Source: Cyanodermella asteris (lineage: Eukaryota > Ascomycota > Lecanoromycetes > Ostropales > Stictidaceae). From it: DNA of 64,000 nt. A program made the position numbers and the translations under genes. The DNA is taken from NCBI GenBank assembly GCA_900618795.1, contig UYJD01000002.1, positions 983,150 to 1,047,149 of the forward strand, in the 5' to 3' direction. Below are positions 1-11,303 of this stretch, one piece after another. The notes under the pieces are model-generated. The model was not told the DNA's origin. It did no database searches and saw nothing but the letters and a program-made list of their open reading frames with translations. How positions within the stretch are numbered: the first letter of the stretch is position 1; the number at the start of each line of letters is the position of its first letter.

Positions 1-288
1 ACATACTACATTGATGTTTTCGGCAAGCGATTCCAGAAGGAGCTCGAAGCATTGAAGCGAGATGTGTCGAAGTGGCAGACCAGTCCATCCATGGACGGCC
101 TCGGGGGACTGTCGGGCGTGGCCACTCCCAGTATTGAAAGCGCGATGATGGACGACAGGAAACGACTGAGTCAGGACGTAATGATGCTCGATCCTCCGAC
201 ACCAGCTGTCGGGCCGACCATGATCGATGGCGGAGTGGCAGACATTGCAAGAGGCGACCAAGATCCGTTCGAGAAGAAGGAACAGTAG
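1..288 (+). CDS. 3' end of an unrecognised protein-coding gene (partial)
   Basis: The first frame is open from base 1 and stops at 286-288, giving the last 95 residues of a protein whose start lies outside the window. The visible part opens with a mixed-charge helical stretch (YYIDVFGKRFQKELEAL), then becomes low in complexity and acidic, with Ser/Thr-Pro sites, and ends in EKKEQ. This looks like a cytosolic C-terminal tail, possibly of a membrane protein, because a short amphipathic segment runs into a disordered end. I do not recognise the family. An in-frame TTG or ATG inside the segment could be mistaken for a start, but the frame is open upstream, so a longer protein is more likely. Confidence 0.6.
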   Translation, partial: TYYIDVFGKRFQKELEALKRDVSKWQTSPSMDGLGGLSGVATPSIESAMMDDRKRLSQDVMMLDPPTPAVGPTMIDGGVADIARGDQDPFEKKEQ

Positions 289-1141
289 GCAGTGCGCGTT
301 CGGTCAGCAATGGGAAGATCGAGTCACAGAACGCGAGTGATAATGTAGTCTTACGAGACGTTCATGACGAATAAAGTGGACTGCTAGAGCATATTTTGGC
401 CCATTTGATTGATGGTGATTCAAGAGCCAGTCTCCTGGCTCGTGAGAAGAAGCTCTTGCTCCCCCCACCTATCGTGACGAATGGCGTTCTCATGCGCGTG
501 CATCAAATTGACACGCAAGGTCGACCAAAACGCTTGGTGTGTATGAGCCGTGTCTCTCGACGAGGCGTTTCCATAGCCTTGCACAAGTCAACGGCTGCCA
601 GATACCAGGCTCTTTTCTCGAAGCCAGGAGTTGCGAAGCAAGCCACGATTGTGAATCTCGCGTCATTCAATCGGCGTCCACCGAAGAGAAATCCCGTAAC
701 GGGTTGTAGCTGCCGAAAGAAATTTGGCGGTCGTTGTGTTCGCGCACAAAAAGCACATACAAACGGCATGCTTGGCTCGTTGGTAGGTGGTTCTGCATGT
801 TGAGACGCTCCTTGGTAGAGCGTTTGTGTCGGACCATGGTCCGAAGCGCAGCACCACGGGCAGTGCTGATTGGCGCAATCATCGAATGACGGTTGTCAGT
901 CGTGTGGCAACTGAAGACCGGCCTACTTATCCAAGGTGCTGTTCCAAGCCTCGAGCAAGCAAAACCTTTCTTCCGAGTCGATGTTGGTCTATGAAGACAC
1001 ATGAAATTTGTTGGTGGAGTAGTCCGTACCGGTGATGGGATGATTGCGAGACCTTGCGATCGCGGGTTTTGACATCTAGGCTGGCTGCCGGCATGTGGCT
1101 GTTTCTGCTACTCGGAGCCCAAGGGGTGTGTGTAACGTGTC
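289..1141. other. Intergenic stretch, no supported gene
   Basis: This is the downstream flank of the partial gene. A 135-codon frame at 396-803 (plus) begins at TTG, overlaps equally long frames on the other strand and matches no family I know. I see no gene here that I can support. Confidence 0.4.
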
Positions 1142-1426
1142 TCACCCGGCCATCATGGCTAGGGTCGCGCATCGGTTGCAGAGCGACAGTCCGTCAGACT
1201 GCCTCCCTGTCAGGGCTTGTCTGCATCGTACGCAGACGCCCTGCTCGGAACCGGACGATGACGAGTTTGTGACTGGTGGCGGGGACGACGAGGAGCTGCT
1301 GCCGGCACTCGAAGAGCCCGAGGATGAGGAAGAGCTCAGGCTGGCGTGTCTCTGTACGGGCTTGGGCATGGGTCGGCCCTGGTGCGCGACCTCGGTCTGA
1401 AGCTGCAAGACTCTGGAGATGTCCAT
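1142..1426 (-). CDS. Possible small protein with a GATA-like CxxC/CNxC zinc motif
   Basis: This frame of 94 codons starts at an ATG at 1426. The N-terminus is short and polar (MDISRVLQLQTEV), the middle is a long Ser-rich tract (about residues 29-60), and the last 33 residues carry CVRC, 14 residues, then CNRC, ending ATLAMMAG. The C-terminus resembles the second half of a GATA finger, where GxxLCNACGLxxKLHG is usual, but the loop between the Cys pairs is 14 residues instead of 17-18 and the TPLWR core is missing. The gene may have an upstream exon: another minus-strand frame at 1440-1560 looks partly protein-like, and an acceptor-like CAG lies near 1460. What is seen is an ordered Cys pattern; zinc binding and a regulatory role are inference. 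It could also be a chance frame in Ser-rich GC-rich DNA. Confidence 0.38.
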   Translation of the reverse strand: MDISRVLQLQTEVAHQGRPMPKPVQRHASLSSSSSSGSSSAGSSSSSSPPPVTNSSSSGSEQGVCVRCRQALTGRQSDGLSLCNRCATLAMMAG

Positions 1427-2674
1427 GTTCGTGAGTCGGAGTGCCCTGCGGGTTCGGGTAGCGAGTCGAACAGTGGCAGCGACGAATATCTAGGTGGAAA
1501 ACAGAGGAGCAAGCAAGCCCGAAGCGGGCGCAGGGCAGCTCCTTTTTGAGCAAAACATGCCAGGCGTCGACGGGCAATCACGAAGCTGGTGGCACTTGTC
1601 GAAGGAGCAGAGGGCGCGCGGCATTATTGCTCGAGCAAGGGCATCGATGAAGGGCGCGACACCGATCCGGGTCCAAACTCAAAAGCGGCAGCAGGGTGTT
1701 GTGATAGGCTGCAGGACAAGGCTCCGGCCTCCGCTTCTTGCTGTTCCAGAATGCAGGAAAGGCTTGATTGCTGCCGATGCCCGATTGCTGCATGCCTGCT
1801 CGATGCGCTTTTCTCGCCTTTCGCATTCCTGCACTGACACGATCGACACCGTCACGACCGTTCTCCACGCGTGCCGGCCGTGGCATCGAGATGCATTGCC
1901 CAGATAAGCTGCTTCGAAGCGCGGGGCCTGCAGAGGTAGGTACAGAATAGACGATCTGCAGCGGCTGCAGCGATCCGCCCCAGACCCAAGGATGCCGACG
2001 ATGCCGGAGCGCAGACCGAGCAGCCCTTTCGTTTCCACTTTCTCCATTCCAATCGTCATCAGGCTCGCCTTGCCTCGCCATGTCTGTCACCTTGCGTGGC
2101 GGCGAGTGCCTGTAAGCTCGATACTGTACTTGTGTAGACCAGTTCCAGCCGATGACTGCCTCGCCACAAGCTTACCGCACCATCTCTCTCTTTCGTCAGC
2201 GAGACAGGCACATAGGAAAGCAAGCATTTACCGTACTACGTAGCCGATGATCTAGCAGACTACCTTACTGTTCTCTGCATCTGTCGAATTGCCAGATGCC
2301 GCACAAGGTCAGATGTCGTGTGGGATCAAAAGTACCGCCGAACTGTCCCTATACCGTCCACTTTTTCACTTTGTGGCGCCTGCTAGCTTCGCACAAGTCT
2401 CGATCGTGACTCTGCTCGAAAGTCTGCATTTCTCTATAGTCCTATCCCTTTGAACCGAGATTGAACTCTCTTCAAGCAGTGCTCGGTGACACAGCGAACG
2501 TTCCAAGTTTGCAGCGTTAGCACTGCTCTAACCATGTCTTGAACCGGCTTCTCCCAATCAGAAACTCGCCATATGCAAAACCTTCAAACACCACGCTGGC
2601 CAACGCCTTTTGACTGACTCCGTAATGCAATGCAATGCTGCGCTCCTCCTTACGCGATGCCCAACGCACCCATT
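1427..2674. other. Intergenic stretch of 1.25 kb, no supported gene
   Basis: Several overlapping frames of 60-170 codons occur on both strands, none with a recognisable domain or better codon use than the others. The stretch would hold the promoter of the minus-strand mini protein, if real, and the 3' flank of the next minus-strand gene. Confidence 0.4.
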
Positions 2675-4063
2675 TCACCCTCGCGGTCTGATCTTATGTG
2701 GACTTATGCCTCTGACCTTGGCGGACACGAAGCTGAACTGGTTGGTCATCACAGAGTATCCCGAGTAGACGTCCAGGAGGCACTGCCCATGCGAGCCTTC
2801 AAATTCGACCATGCCTTGAAGCTGAATGGTACCCCGCGTCATGACTAGTGGCGGCGGTTGCCACGACCGCGCCAATTTCTGTCGAAACATCGTGACCGCG
2901 CTCGTGACACCAGGATCTCGTGGGTATTCCGGGAGCATCGACAGCACATCGACCTGGCCGGCATTTTTCTTGTCTTTAGGACCGCCTCCCGTGCTGGCTT
3001 TGGTCTCTTTCGAAGCTTGTCCCTGTTCCTGATTCCTCGAGTTCGTCGCCTTTGGGAGCCCAGTCATGCCTGTCAGTAGATCCGGTCGTAATTGTGGCTT
3101 TGCCGCCGGGGTTTTCAGCCCCATAGCTTCCATGGCCCTGTCGTACTGTGCGTTGAGAAGATCCTTCGCCGTCGAATATGCACTTGTCGCAACCGCCTCC
3201 GGCCAAAACGCCCGCTCAGCTCTCTTGACGTTGACAGGAGGCCTACCTCGATACCCAACAGCAATGTAGTCGGGAGCCCACTCGATCCCCAGCTGTTCAT
3301 ACTCTGGCGGTGCCGATGTGGGAATGTCCACGTTCAGCCACGCCCTCCGGACTCTGACGTCTTTTCCAAGGACCCTCGTGAGTCTGGGGTCGCGTAACAA
3401 AGCTTGCAGCAGCGACGCTTTCAGCTGCTCGCGGACCTTCGCCTGGCGGTCCTTGTCTCTCGTGAATTTGACGAATTCCTGCCATTCCGGGTCGGATCCT
3501 TTGTAGTGCTCTCCGGGCAGCTGCTTGACGGGTCCCAGTGGAATGAACCATGCGTCGTCGGGTGTCTGCTCGGGTAATATGTCATCCTCCTCCTCCTCCT
3601 CCTCCTCCTCCTCCTCCTCTCCTTCCTGCTCTTTACCTTGGGCGTGAGCGGGCTGCCATCCGGAGCCCTCGGCCTCGCCCGTAGCGCCCTGGGCTGAACT
3701 CCCGCCTAGCGCATCGCCTTTGTTCACCTCTTGGATCTTGCCGGCCACGAGAGATAGATCTGCTGCTGATTCATCATCATCTTCTTCATCGTCGAGTAGC
3801 ACCAGCCCGGTGAGAAAGGCGAAACCGAAGCCGCCGAGTCCGGTCGCTAGAATAAATGTGATCACTCTCTTGACTGTGAACTTCCGAGAGCGCAGGACTA
3901 CATGCTGCACGTCGACCAAGCCGGGCTCTTGACTCAGCCGCGAGGCGTAGCGCGTCTGCAGGATAATCTTATGCTTGACGGGAAAGCGTGGCTGTCGGGT
4001 CAGAGGCGATGCAAGCAACTGTGTAGGCCGCGAGAGAACCAGCCCACGCGCAACGCGCTTCAT
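2675..4063 (-). CDS. Conserved fungal mitochondrial-type membrane protein of unknown function
   Basis: A single exon of 462 residues. I chose the ATG at 4063; the frame reaches seven codons further but only through a GTG. The N-terminus is rich in Arg, Leu and Ser and nearly free of acidic residues (MKRVARGLVLSRP...), which fits a mitochondrial presequence. One membrane segment follows at about residues 67-90 (VITFILATGLGGFGF...). After it comes an acidic linker with a run of Glu encoded by repeated TCC/CTC triplets near 3583-3617, a soluble region with a conserved-looking block (WLNVDIPTSAPPEYEQLG), a Lys/Gln-rich linker, and a compact C-terminal block. This suggests an inner-membrane protein with most of its mass on one side. 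The function is unknown to me. The Glu triplet run may vary in length between isolates. Confidence 0.75.
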   Translation of the reverse strand: MKRVARGLVLSRPTQLLASPLTRQPRFPVKHKIILQTRYASRLSQEPGLVDVQHVVLRSRKFTVKRVITFILATGLGGFGFAFLTGLVLLDDEEDDDESAADLSLVAGKIQEVNKGDALGGSSAQGATGEAEGSGWQPAHAQGKEQEGEEEEEEEEEEEDDILPEQTPDDAWFIPLGPVKQLPGEHYKGSDPEWQEFVKFTRDKDRQAKVREQLKASLLQALLRDPRLTRVLGKDVRVRRAWLNVDIPTSAPPEYEQLGIEWAPDYIAVGYRGRPPVNVKRAERAFWPEAVATSAYSTAKDLLNAQYDRAMEAMGLKTPAAKPQLRPDLLTGMTGLPKATNSRNQEQGQASKETKASTGGGPKDKKNAGQVDVLSMLPEYPRDPGVTSAVTMFRQKLARSWQPPPLVMTRGTIQLQGMVEFEGSHGQCLLDVYSGYSVMTNQFSFVSAKVRGISPHKIRPRG

Positions 4064-4830
4064 CGAAGCATCGACTGCTGACACAAACGGTCGGAAAAGG
4101 GACGGCTATGTCTTGTTCTGGATTTTAGTAGTTGGCGGAGCAGCTGGAGTCGTAGACAACTAGTAGTGAGGACTAGAAGGCGGCGGGATGCAGGTGACGA
4201 GTCTGAAGCCTAATGTTCAGAGCGACGGACAGCGCCACTTGCTTGCTCTACCTCCCGCATCAGCCCTCCACAAGCTTTCGCAAAGACCACGCCATGATTT
4301 CGTTAATAACTATCTAAATACTATAATCTTGAAGTGGCCTTCCTTCCCTTGTCCGAGAGGGAAACCGTGTTTGAAACACCGGCCTTGCGCCCCTCTATGT
4401 ACGTCGCTTACGGGTGAGATTTTGGACTACTTATATGCCAAGCTGCTGAAATGATTACTTGGGCAGACATCCTGCCCAAGAGACTTCAATACTGGCTGCC
4501 ATGGTATTCTCCACAGTGCAGACTGCGCGATGATGGAACGACCATGATCTCTGCTCTATGAGAGAAAGGCTGTTTACATGCAGCGGCTTGCGGTGCCATC
4601 AGTGAACGTTTCCAGAAGCAATAACAACAGTCGACTGTCCTGGTGGATAAGCGATTTACTTGGTCAGGCATCCAGCCTCAAGCTTGGCCCTAGCCACGCA
4701 AGATTGACGACCAAAATGACCAAAAAGCCGCCACAGATGTATATTATGCACAGATACCTCTATACCCCTCTATCGTCATAGACTTTCAATATCAAATGCG
4801 GCCACCGTTCGTTATAAGCCGTGTGCGGGT
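4064..4830. other. Intergenic stretch between two minus-strand genes
   Basis: These 767 bases hold the promoter of the mitochondrial-type protein (nearest 4064) and the 3' end region of the bHLH gene. AT-rich words near 4305-4330 and 4735-4800 could serve 3'-end formation. No gene is seen. Confidence 0.4.
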
Positions 4831-6823
4831 CTAGGCAGCGGATTCGGAGCTGCTGGATGCGGCACCGTTCGAAGCTGGCTCGTCAACAAACGCAGATTCT
4901 CCGATCAGTTTCCGTTTTGTATCTGCGAGCTCGGTCCTTGTTTGCTGCAATTCGGACTGCAGCTGTTTGATGTAAGAAATGGCATTTTCCACAGTCTTTG
5001 CTTTGCTAGCATTGCTGCCACTTCCCACGTCAGTTGTATCGCGACCAATGCCTTCCGGGATCAGGGTCTGAATCTCCTGGAGGGCTGTATTGATACGGTT
5101 CCGTCGTCCCTGCTCTGCCAGCTTATGCGAGGTTCGCTTCGACGTGAGGTTCTCTGAAAGCTGCGCCGGAAAATTGACACCCAACTGCGAGGCCGAGCCA
5201 TCGATTATGCGTTCATAATTTGACTTGTTGGCAAGCAGCAATGCAGTTGTCTCGGAATCCATGTTCGGCCCACCAGGCAACAGCGGCTTGATGCTCGGCG
5301 AAATGCGAGGGCGCAGCGCTGGACTGACATGAGACGAACTGCTCCTCTTCTTGTTGCTGCGATTCGCGGTAGACTGATCCTTTAGTGCTGCAGGAGGCAA
5401 GCTGACCGCTGGCGAGCCAAGCTCGCCTACCTGTGGACTCGCCATCATGGCACTGGCCGGAGCGCTGCTGATGGTGCGATTCGCGACTGACGTCGGCGTG
5501 GTATTGCCCATGTTCGTGTCTTGTGGGTCGAGGTTCGGCGTATTCGGTGCGGATCGTTTGCCCACGTTTGTGTTGAGAGCTCCGGGCTGGGGCGTCTTCG
5601 TGCCGCTTTTGCCAGCGCTTGCTTGTTCATTTGGTTTGGGAATTCGGAAAAGAGATGCCGGTGTTGCAGGTGCTGGACCGGGGGGGACTTTGCCCTGTAA
5701 AGTGTGCGGGCTCGACTGTGCGGATTTCGTCTGACTGCCAGATCGCGGCGCGGCGGGCGGGGGCATCAAGACCTCAGAAAGAGGCTCGGGTGAAATGGAA
5801 CCTGTCTCCGAACTCGTTTGACTCTGCAGGACGTGAGATCTACCGTTTGCGCTGAGTGCCGGACTATTTTGCTGAAGAGCTCCAAGTCCTGCAACAACTT
5901 CAGCTATTTCTTTGGGCGTCTTGCTTGCAGAATAACGCTTCTGCTGGGCTTTCATCGCAGGGGATGATCTAACAGCATGGACCGGATCTTTGTTGCTCGC
6001 TGGACGGCGCTTCGGCTTCCTGACCGCTGACGCGGGACCGGACGTATCTTTTTTCTCGACCTCGATGCCGGCACCGATAGGAGCTGATTGCCGAGAAAAC
6101 TCCTGAGCCTGGAGAGCAGGGGATGTGAGGGGACTGCGGCCTGTATCAGCATATTGTGCTTGAGGCTATAACGCATCCTTACCTGAAATACTCGGAAGGT
6201 GTGCCGTACTCCTGCAGCTGAAAGGCAGGCGACACCAGGGGTGTGAATACCATCTACCACCGGTTAGTCATCTTCCATATTCTGGCGAGAGTTGACGGCC
6301 GACCTACCTGATCTTGATGCTTGCTTGATTCGTACATGCCAAGTGCCTGCGAATCTGTGAAAGCGTGAACTTGCGCACCCTGCATTTCGACCGAGTTTGG
6401 AGTGGGTGGGACCATTCCTGGTCTATAGTAGTGCGTCTGTTGCCCCGACTGGCTTCGAAGTACAGGGTGGCTGCCGGGTCCTGGTTGCCCATGCTGCTGT
6501 TGGTTCTGGTGATGATGATGTTGTTGATGTTGTTGCTGTCTCATCTGTTGGTGGAACATCTGCTGCTGCATGGCCATGTCCGCTAGAGAATCCCCAGACG
6601 GGTAAGCGGTCGAGACTGGCGTCGACATCTGGGAGGTATCGAGGTCGGACGAGAAATTGTTATGTGATATATCCATAGGCTCCTGAACCACTTCACCTCC
6701 GTCGCCCAGCCCATGGCCCGGTGAAAAGGATGACAGGTCAACATCGTTGAAGTCCAAGAAGTTGAAGTCCTCCTCTACGGTCCCGGGTGCCGGCGACCAT
6801 GTTGATTGATGCTCGGAATTCAT
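4831..6823 (-). CDS. nuc-1: NUC-1/PHO4-type bHLH transcription factor for phosphate acquisition
   Basis: Three exons: 6823-6308, 6253-6183 and 6133-4831 (introns of 54 and 49 bp), 629 residues. The basic helix-loop-helix lies at about residues 528-603: a basic region with HKLAEQGRRNRIN, a helix, a long loop (IGRDTTDVGSGSNASKAKTV) and a second helix leading into a short leucine-rich coil. The H-E-R spacing predicts CACGTG-type binding. The tiny second exon and the start of the third encode FTPLVSPAF and, across the splice junction, YFSPLTSPAL, short motifs kept in filamentous fungal PHO4 homologues; they fix both splice choices. The N-terminus is Gln/His-rich and acidic (activation-like), and a basic KPKRRPAS stretch may be the nuclear signal. 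In Neurospora this factor turns on phosphatases and transporters under phosphate starvation and is held back by a cyclin-kinase complex. Confidence 0.92.
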
Positions 6824-8248
6824 GATGCAGACGGCAGCGGGAACAAGAACGGCTGTTGCAACGGCTTCCGCGGGTGGAAGCCGCGGCGGTTGTGGAGAAG
6901 ATGATCAAGCTCTTGCAATCGCTGGGCCCGTCGCGCAGGCTCCGAAATGTGAGGGCTCGAATGTGGAAGCGTCGATATTGAAAATGCGAGGGCCAATGGG
7001 AGACGGCCGCTAAAGGAAGAGTCGAGGAGCGGGAAAGGCGGGGAACGACGTTGCAAGTCAGCTGCGCAAACGACGACGCGGCGGAGGGGGTCGAGAGTTT
7101 TGTCGAGGGCGTTGTGGTCGGGCGCAACGTCGCAGAGCTGGCGGGTGGGGAGGGCGAATGCTTGATCAGCGGTCGGCGGAAGATGGGAACGTGAAGCTGT
7201 ACTCGAATACTTGCTGTAGATAGCAGCGTCTCACTGTGCTCAGGCGCCGTCGCACCCCACAGCGGCTGCGCTACAGAAAGCCGAAACGGCGAGGGCAGGC
7301 GAGCAGCACATCTCACCTTTTAGTACGCCCAGGTTGGCTACGCTCGAATTGGCAGCTCTCCAGTGTCCACATCCTGCATCCCGGTCGCTGCACTCCGTGG
7401 CTCTCAACTCGCCTAAAGCCTAACTACAGTCGGCCTGTCTTCCGCCGGCACCCCATAAATCTTCCAGATTTCCTCCCTTGTCGCGCCATGAGGAGATCAC
7501 ATCTGCCGAACGTTCGCCCACCTCGTCTAAATATCCGCCCAAGAGGCCTCCTGCACCTGGAGACGAGCACTGTAACGGGCCGAGCCCGCTGTGTCCTGAT
7601 GGTATTCGCATCATGGCAGCCGTGGTGTCTCACAATCTCTCCAAGGCACGCTGAGCCGCTGAGCCGCCAATAACGATGATCAGACGGTCGATGTCGGGAC
7701 ATGTCGACAAAGCTGAACCACGGATCTTTCACCACTAATTGACAGACTTGCCGGTCTCCTCAGGTTCGAGTGGCGGTCCCCTCCATCGCTGTGGGCTGGA
7801 AATCCTCCAGTGGTCTGCACTGTAGCGATGATGAACCAGAAGAAGATCCCCGGCCTGACGTGGGTACGGCTCTGGGCCATGGTTCTTCATAATGTTAAGA
7901 GCCGATATGTGTGCGGTCCGGCTGATCTCGCTGAGGCAACATCTGGGTCTCCCGAGACCGGCATGTGACCTGCATGATTGCGCAAGGCTGGCCAAGCAGG
8001 CGGCCAGTCACGGCTGATTGGGGCACGATGCAGAGAATGTGACAGAGTGGGCAAACTATTGATTATATAGAACACGAGCATGAAATAAGACGGTATATGT
8101 CCTTTTTGAATCCCGCGTTTTGTATTACGCCCATTGTGATAACCCGCCAGCGCCGCGCTAAAGTCAATAGAGCAATCGATCATTCCCATGTCGTCCGTTG
8201 GCCGTAGATTTTTACCGCACCATTCAGAGGTCGAACCGCAAATCTCGT
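6824..8248. other. Promoter of nuc-1 and 3' flank of the surface-protein gene
   Basis: About 1.4 kb without a supported gene. The part next to 6824 is the nuc-1 upstream region. Frames such as 7236-7673 (plus) and 7424-7735 (minus) overlap one another and show no domain, so I treat them as noise. Confidence 0.4.
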
Positions 8249-9292
8249 TCAACAGAACCCGTTCCCCATAATGATTGCCATCGTGCTAAACAACAGGAAA
8301 CTCAGGGATACTGATGTTCGGCCAGCCGTGTTAGGAGCGGAGGTCGATGATGTCTTCTGAATAGACTGGTTCGAGACGAAGTTTTGGCCGCAGGCGCCGT
8401 TGATTAAATTTGCTGCAGGTACATATTCCGAATTCAATGGACTGTTTGCATTTGAGGCTGCGTCTCGATATATTTGCATCGTTTTCTGCGTGCATGAGGA
8501 ACAGCTGATCGAAGAGCCCCCCGGCAGTGTGAGTCCCAGGGGTAAGAAGTAAATCATCGAGTCGGCCGCCGAAGAGCTGTTGTGTGCGCTGGCAAAGCAG
8601 TAAGGGAAATCGTTGCCGTCTGATTTCCCGGCCGGATCTGCTTTGAGACAGGACGCATTGAACATGGGTGCGTATGAGAGAAATCCACGGTAAGCCTGAA
8701 CTACCAGAGGATTGCCCAATTGATAGTCAGCCGCGCAATTCGATGAAGCGATCAGCTGAGTGGCCAATGAAGACATTAACGGGGCGCAGGTATAGTAAGG
8801 AACGGCACAGCTCGCGTCGAGGACGGGTTTGAGCGTGGCGTTTGTCCCCGAATCCAGGAAGAAGCCATGTGAGTTCTGGAGGAGCAGGCTGAATGGAACG
8901 CAGGACTTGAAAGTCGAATCGCCCAAGAAATTTTCGAAGAAGGCGGGACAGGAAGCCTGAGTGAAATTGCTTCCGAGGCTCGTGTCGAATGGACGTGGAA
9001 GAGCTGCTTGCGAGGGTGTTGCCGACGCTGAGGCTGATGAGGTCGAATCTGTCGATGCTGTGCTGGTGGAGCTGTCTGAGGTGGAGGAGGGCTGATCATC
9101 AGCGCGCAGACGCAGATGCGGCAGATCGGCGCTCACGTCTCGGCCCAGCAGGGGTCGCGTAGGCAGATCAAGGATCTCGACATTAGGAATGGCAACACAA
9201 TATGTGGTGAAGTATAGGACCGCCACGAGTATGTAGAGTACGCCTTTGCTCCGAAGAGTCGATGCAGGTACGCGGCTGATGTATGCCGCCAT
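8249..9292 (-). CDS. Secreted, probably GPI-anchored surface protein (DUF7729-like)
   Basis: A single exon of 347 residues from the ATG at 9292. A hydrophobic segment at about residues 17-35 (GVLYILVAVLYFTTYCVA) acts as a signal peptide or anchor. It is followed by a Ser/Thr-rich, probably O-glycosylated linker, then the conserved domain opening LPRPFDTSLGSNFT and continuing SCPAFFENFLGDSTF. That domain holds many Cys residues (SCP, SCVPF, SCAVPYYTC, SNC, ASC, SCSSC, CGQ) suited to disulfide bonds, plus several N-glycosylation sites. The C-terminus has a Ser/Thr/Ala-rich spacer and a hydrophobic tail (SLSFLLFSTMAIIMGNGFC) that fits GPI anchoring. The family is common in Pezizomycotina and its role is unknown; a wall or plasma-membrane position is inferred. 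Confidence 0.85.
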   Translation of the reverse strand: MAAYISRVPASTLRSKGVLYILVAVLYFTTYCVAIPNVEILDLPTRPLLGRDVSADLPHLRLRADDQPSSTSDSSTSTASTDSTSSASASATPSQAALPRPFDTSLGSNFTQASCPAFFENFLGDSTFKSCVPFSLLLQNSHGFFLDSGTNATLKPVLDASCAVPYYTCAPLMSSLATQLIASSNCAADYQLGNPLVVQAYRGFLSYAPMFNASCLKADPAGKSDGNDFPYCFASAHNSSSAADSMIYFLPLGLTLPGGSSISCSSCTQKTMQIYRDAASNANSPLNSEYVPAANLINGACGQNFVSNQSIQKTSSTSAPNTAGRTSVSLSFLLFSTMAIIMGNGFC

Positions 9293-11303
9293 TTCTCGAG
9301 CTCATGGAAGACCGCAACGCATTTTCCAAGGGCCACTGCAACACGACCTGATCTCCCAACAGCCAAACCAGATCCGCACAAGTATCCCAGGTCTTGTCCT
9401 TCGATTGTATGTAGCAGTCTTGGCTGGCCTGTTGATAGTCGCGGCGATAAGTAGTTGGCACAAGGGAATGCTTTTTGCAAGTTGGAACGATACGCCGGAC
9501 AGCGTCGCAGGATTGTGAGTCTGGTATCAGGTAGAACAAAGAAATCAAGGATAATAGACGTGGCTGCGAAGGGCGTCGAGCAAAAGAGATATACTGGGAC
9601 TGTCGAGAAGAGCAAAAAGAAGGACAGAAAGCGAGCAGAATTACTATCTCGGACAGCCCCCACGAGGCTCGAGGGGAGTGAGGAAGAAGGCAGACAACAG
9701 CGAGCGACGAGGGTAGTCAGAGAGGAGCTAAAGAGGCCGAGAAGCGCGTCGCCAACCATCAGCAGAACGCAGCAGAACAGAAGAATCATGGTGGCTGCTC
9801 ACCAGACATCAGCACACCCTCAGGCCTCAGCGGTCCCTCGTCCGCTGCGACGACTAGTGGCCCCCCGATCCGGCGTGGCTTGAAGGCTTTCAAAGGCTCA
9901 AAGTCACCCTCTGCTGAGCCTGGCGTAGCTAACTGTGCTGCATGGGGCTAGACCGGCTGCAACGGCGCCGCCTTTGCGCAAGAACACGCTTTCATGGCTT
10001 TGGAGCCGTCTCGTGGTTCGTGGAGCTGCAACACGCCCAAGCATGGTAAGCTTCATGAACGGCAAGGCTGTGCTAGGGTTGCCATTGCCTTTGTCTTATA
10101 CATAGATAGAGTCTGCGCTGCAGTCGATCTGCCACGCCAGCGAGGAAGACACGCAGCGCCTGTCTCTGAGACCGTTTTCCGCGCTGGCGACGATGCGTCC
10201 GATGTCTTGTCGAGGCGTCGGTCGGCTGTGTGGTCGTGGAAATTATGCTGCTGGTGCAGTGTGGTGGTGGGTCCTCGGCCAGAAAGTACCCCCTGAAGGT
10301 CTTGACCTCGATTGGGAACACGACAGCTTTGTGCGACGCCGGCAGCGCCGACCTGCCTTCCACGTCCGCTCTGCACGCGGCTTGTCTTCGTCCGGACTTC
10401 TCCTTTTCACAAGGCACGGTCTTGGGCAACATGGCGGCATACTGTGGCGCCGCAAGCCTAACGCCATCCCTGAGTGCCCGTTCCAAAGCGATCCAGACGG
10501 CCGCTGTGGGTAAGATTAACACCACCACTCTTTTTGGCCACAGGCTGGCATGCTCTTAAATTACGTACACACCATCTTGGCCTTCATGCCGCTTCTTCTT
10601 GCAAGGATGCTAAGCCGAAGACGTTGAATACTTGTCGCAGCTGAAGGCGACTGCAAAAACCAACCCCACAAATCATGAATGATGCCGGTGTTCGTGATAT
10701 CCCTACTGCGACGCGGACGGTAAGGCAATTCAGCCATAGTTTGGGTCGATCCTTGGTGCTCACCGTGGCTGCATCCGTGCAGGCGGAGTGATTTCCTTGT
10801 CTGTTGCGCTGACACACATTTCGATATCCGGGAGCTGGGCTTCTGCTGCCATTTAGTCTGTCAGCATCTTCGCTGATTTCAAGAAACCTGAATGCGTGAG
10901 TACTGCGCTATAGCTTGAGGATTCGAGCAGCTACATTTGTCACCACCAGGACGGCCACTTCTCGTCGCTCATGGCAAAAAGAGATGGTCAGTGGTATCGA
11001 AACTTGTCATACATGGCGTAAGCACGTACAATTTGCAGCTACCTCTGTGTAGAAATTTGACTTATCGTGCTTCGGTATGACGAGTCGCATCTGCCAATCG
11101 ACGGTACTAGTAGCGCAGGCAGCACGAACCACGCCCACTCCAGAATCATGTCTGTGACTGAACCAAGCCTGCCCTTTCAGGCCGGCTCAAATACCGCGAT
11201 CTTATTCTATACTTTATATCGAATTATATCCTTGTCAAGCTTCGATGCTTGTTCGACCAAAGAGCTCGTCTATACACCTCCCAAGTGGCGACTGGCTTCT
11301 CGT
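9293..11303. other. Intergenic stretch of 2 kb, no supported gene
   Basis: The stretch holds the upstream region of the surface-protein gene and the 3' flank of PHO13. Overlapping frames at 9133-9789, 10073-10528 (both minus) and 10230-10559 (plus) compete for the same DNA and carry no known domain. A purine-rich plus-strand run (9590-9780), pyrimidine-rich on the minus strand, would suit a 5' leader of the minus-strand surface-protein gene. Confidence 0.4.

Noticed and set aside
396-803. 135-codon plus-strand frame after the first partial gene
   Set aside because: It starts at TTG, is matched by equally long frames on the other strand and shows no domain.
9133-9789. 218-codon minus-strand frame overlapping the start of the surface-protein gene
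   Set aside because: It overlaps the signal-peptide region of that gene in another frame and starts with Leu/Cys noise from pyrimidine-rich DNA.
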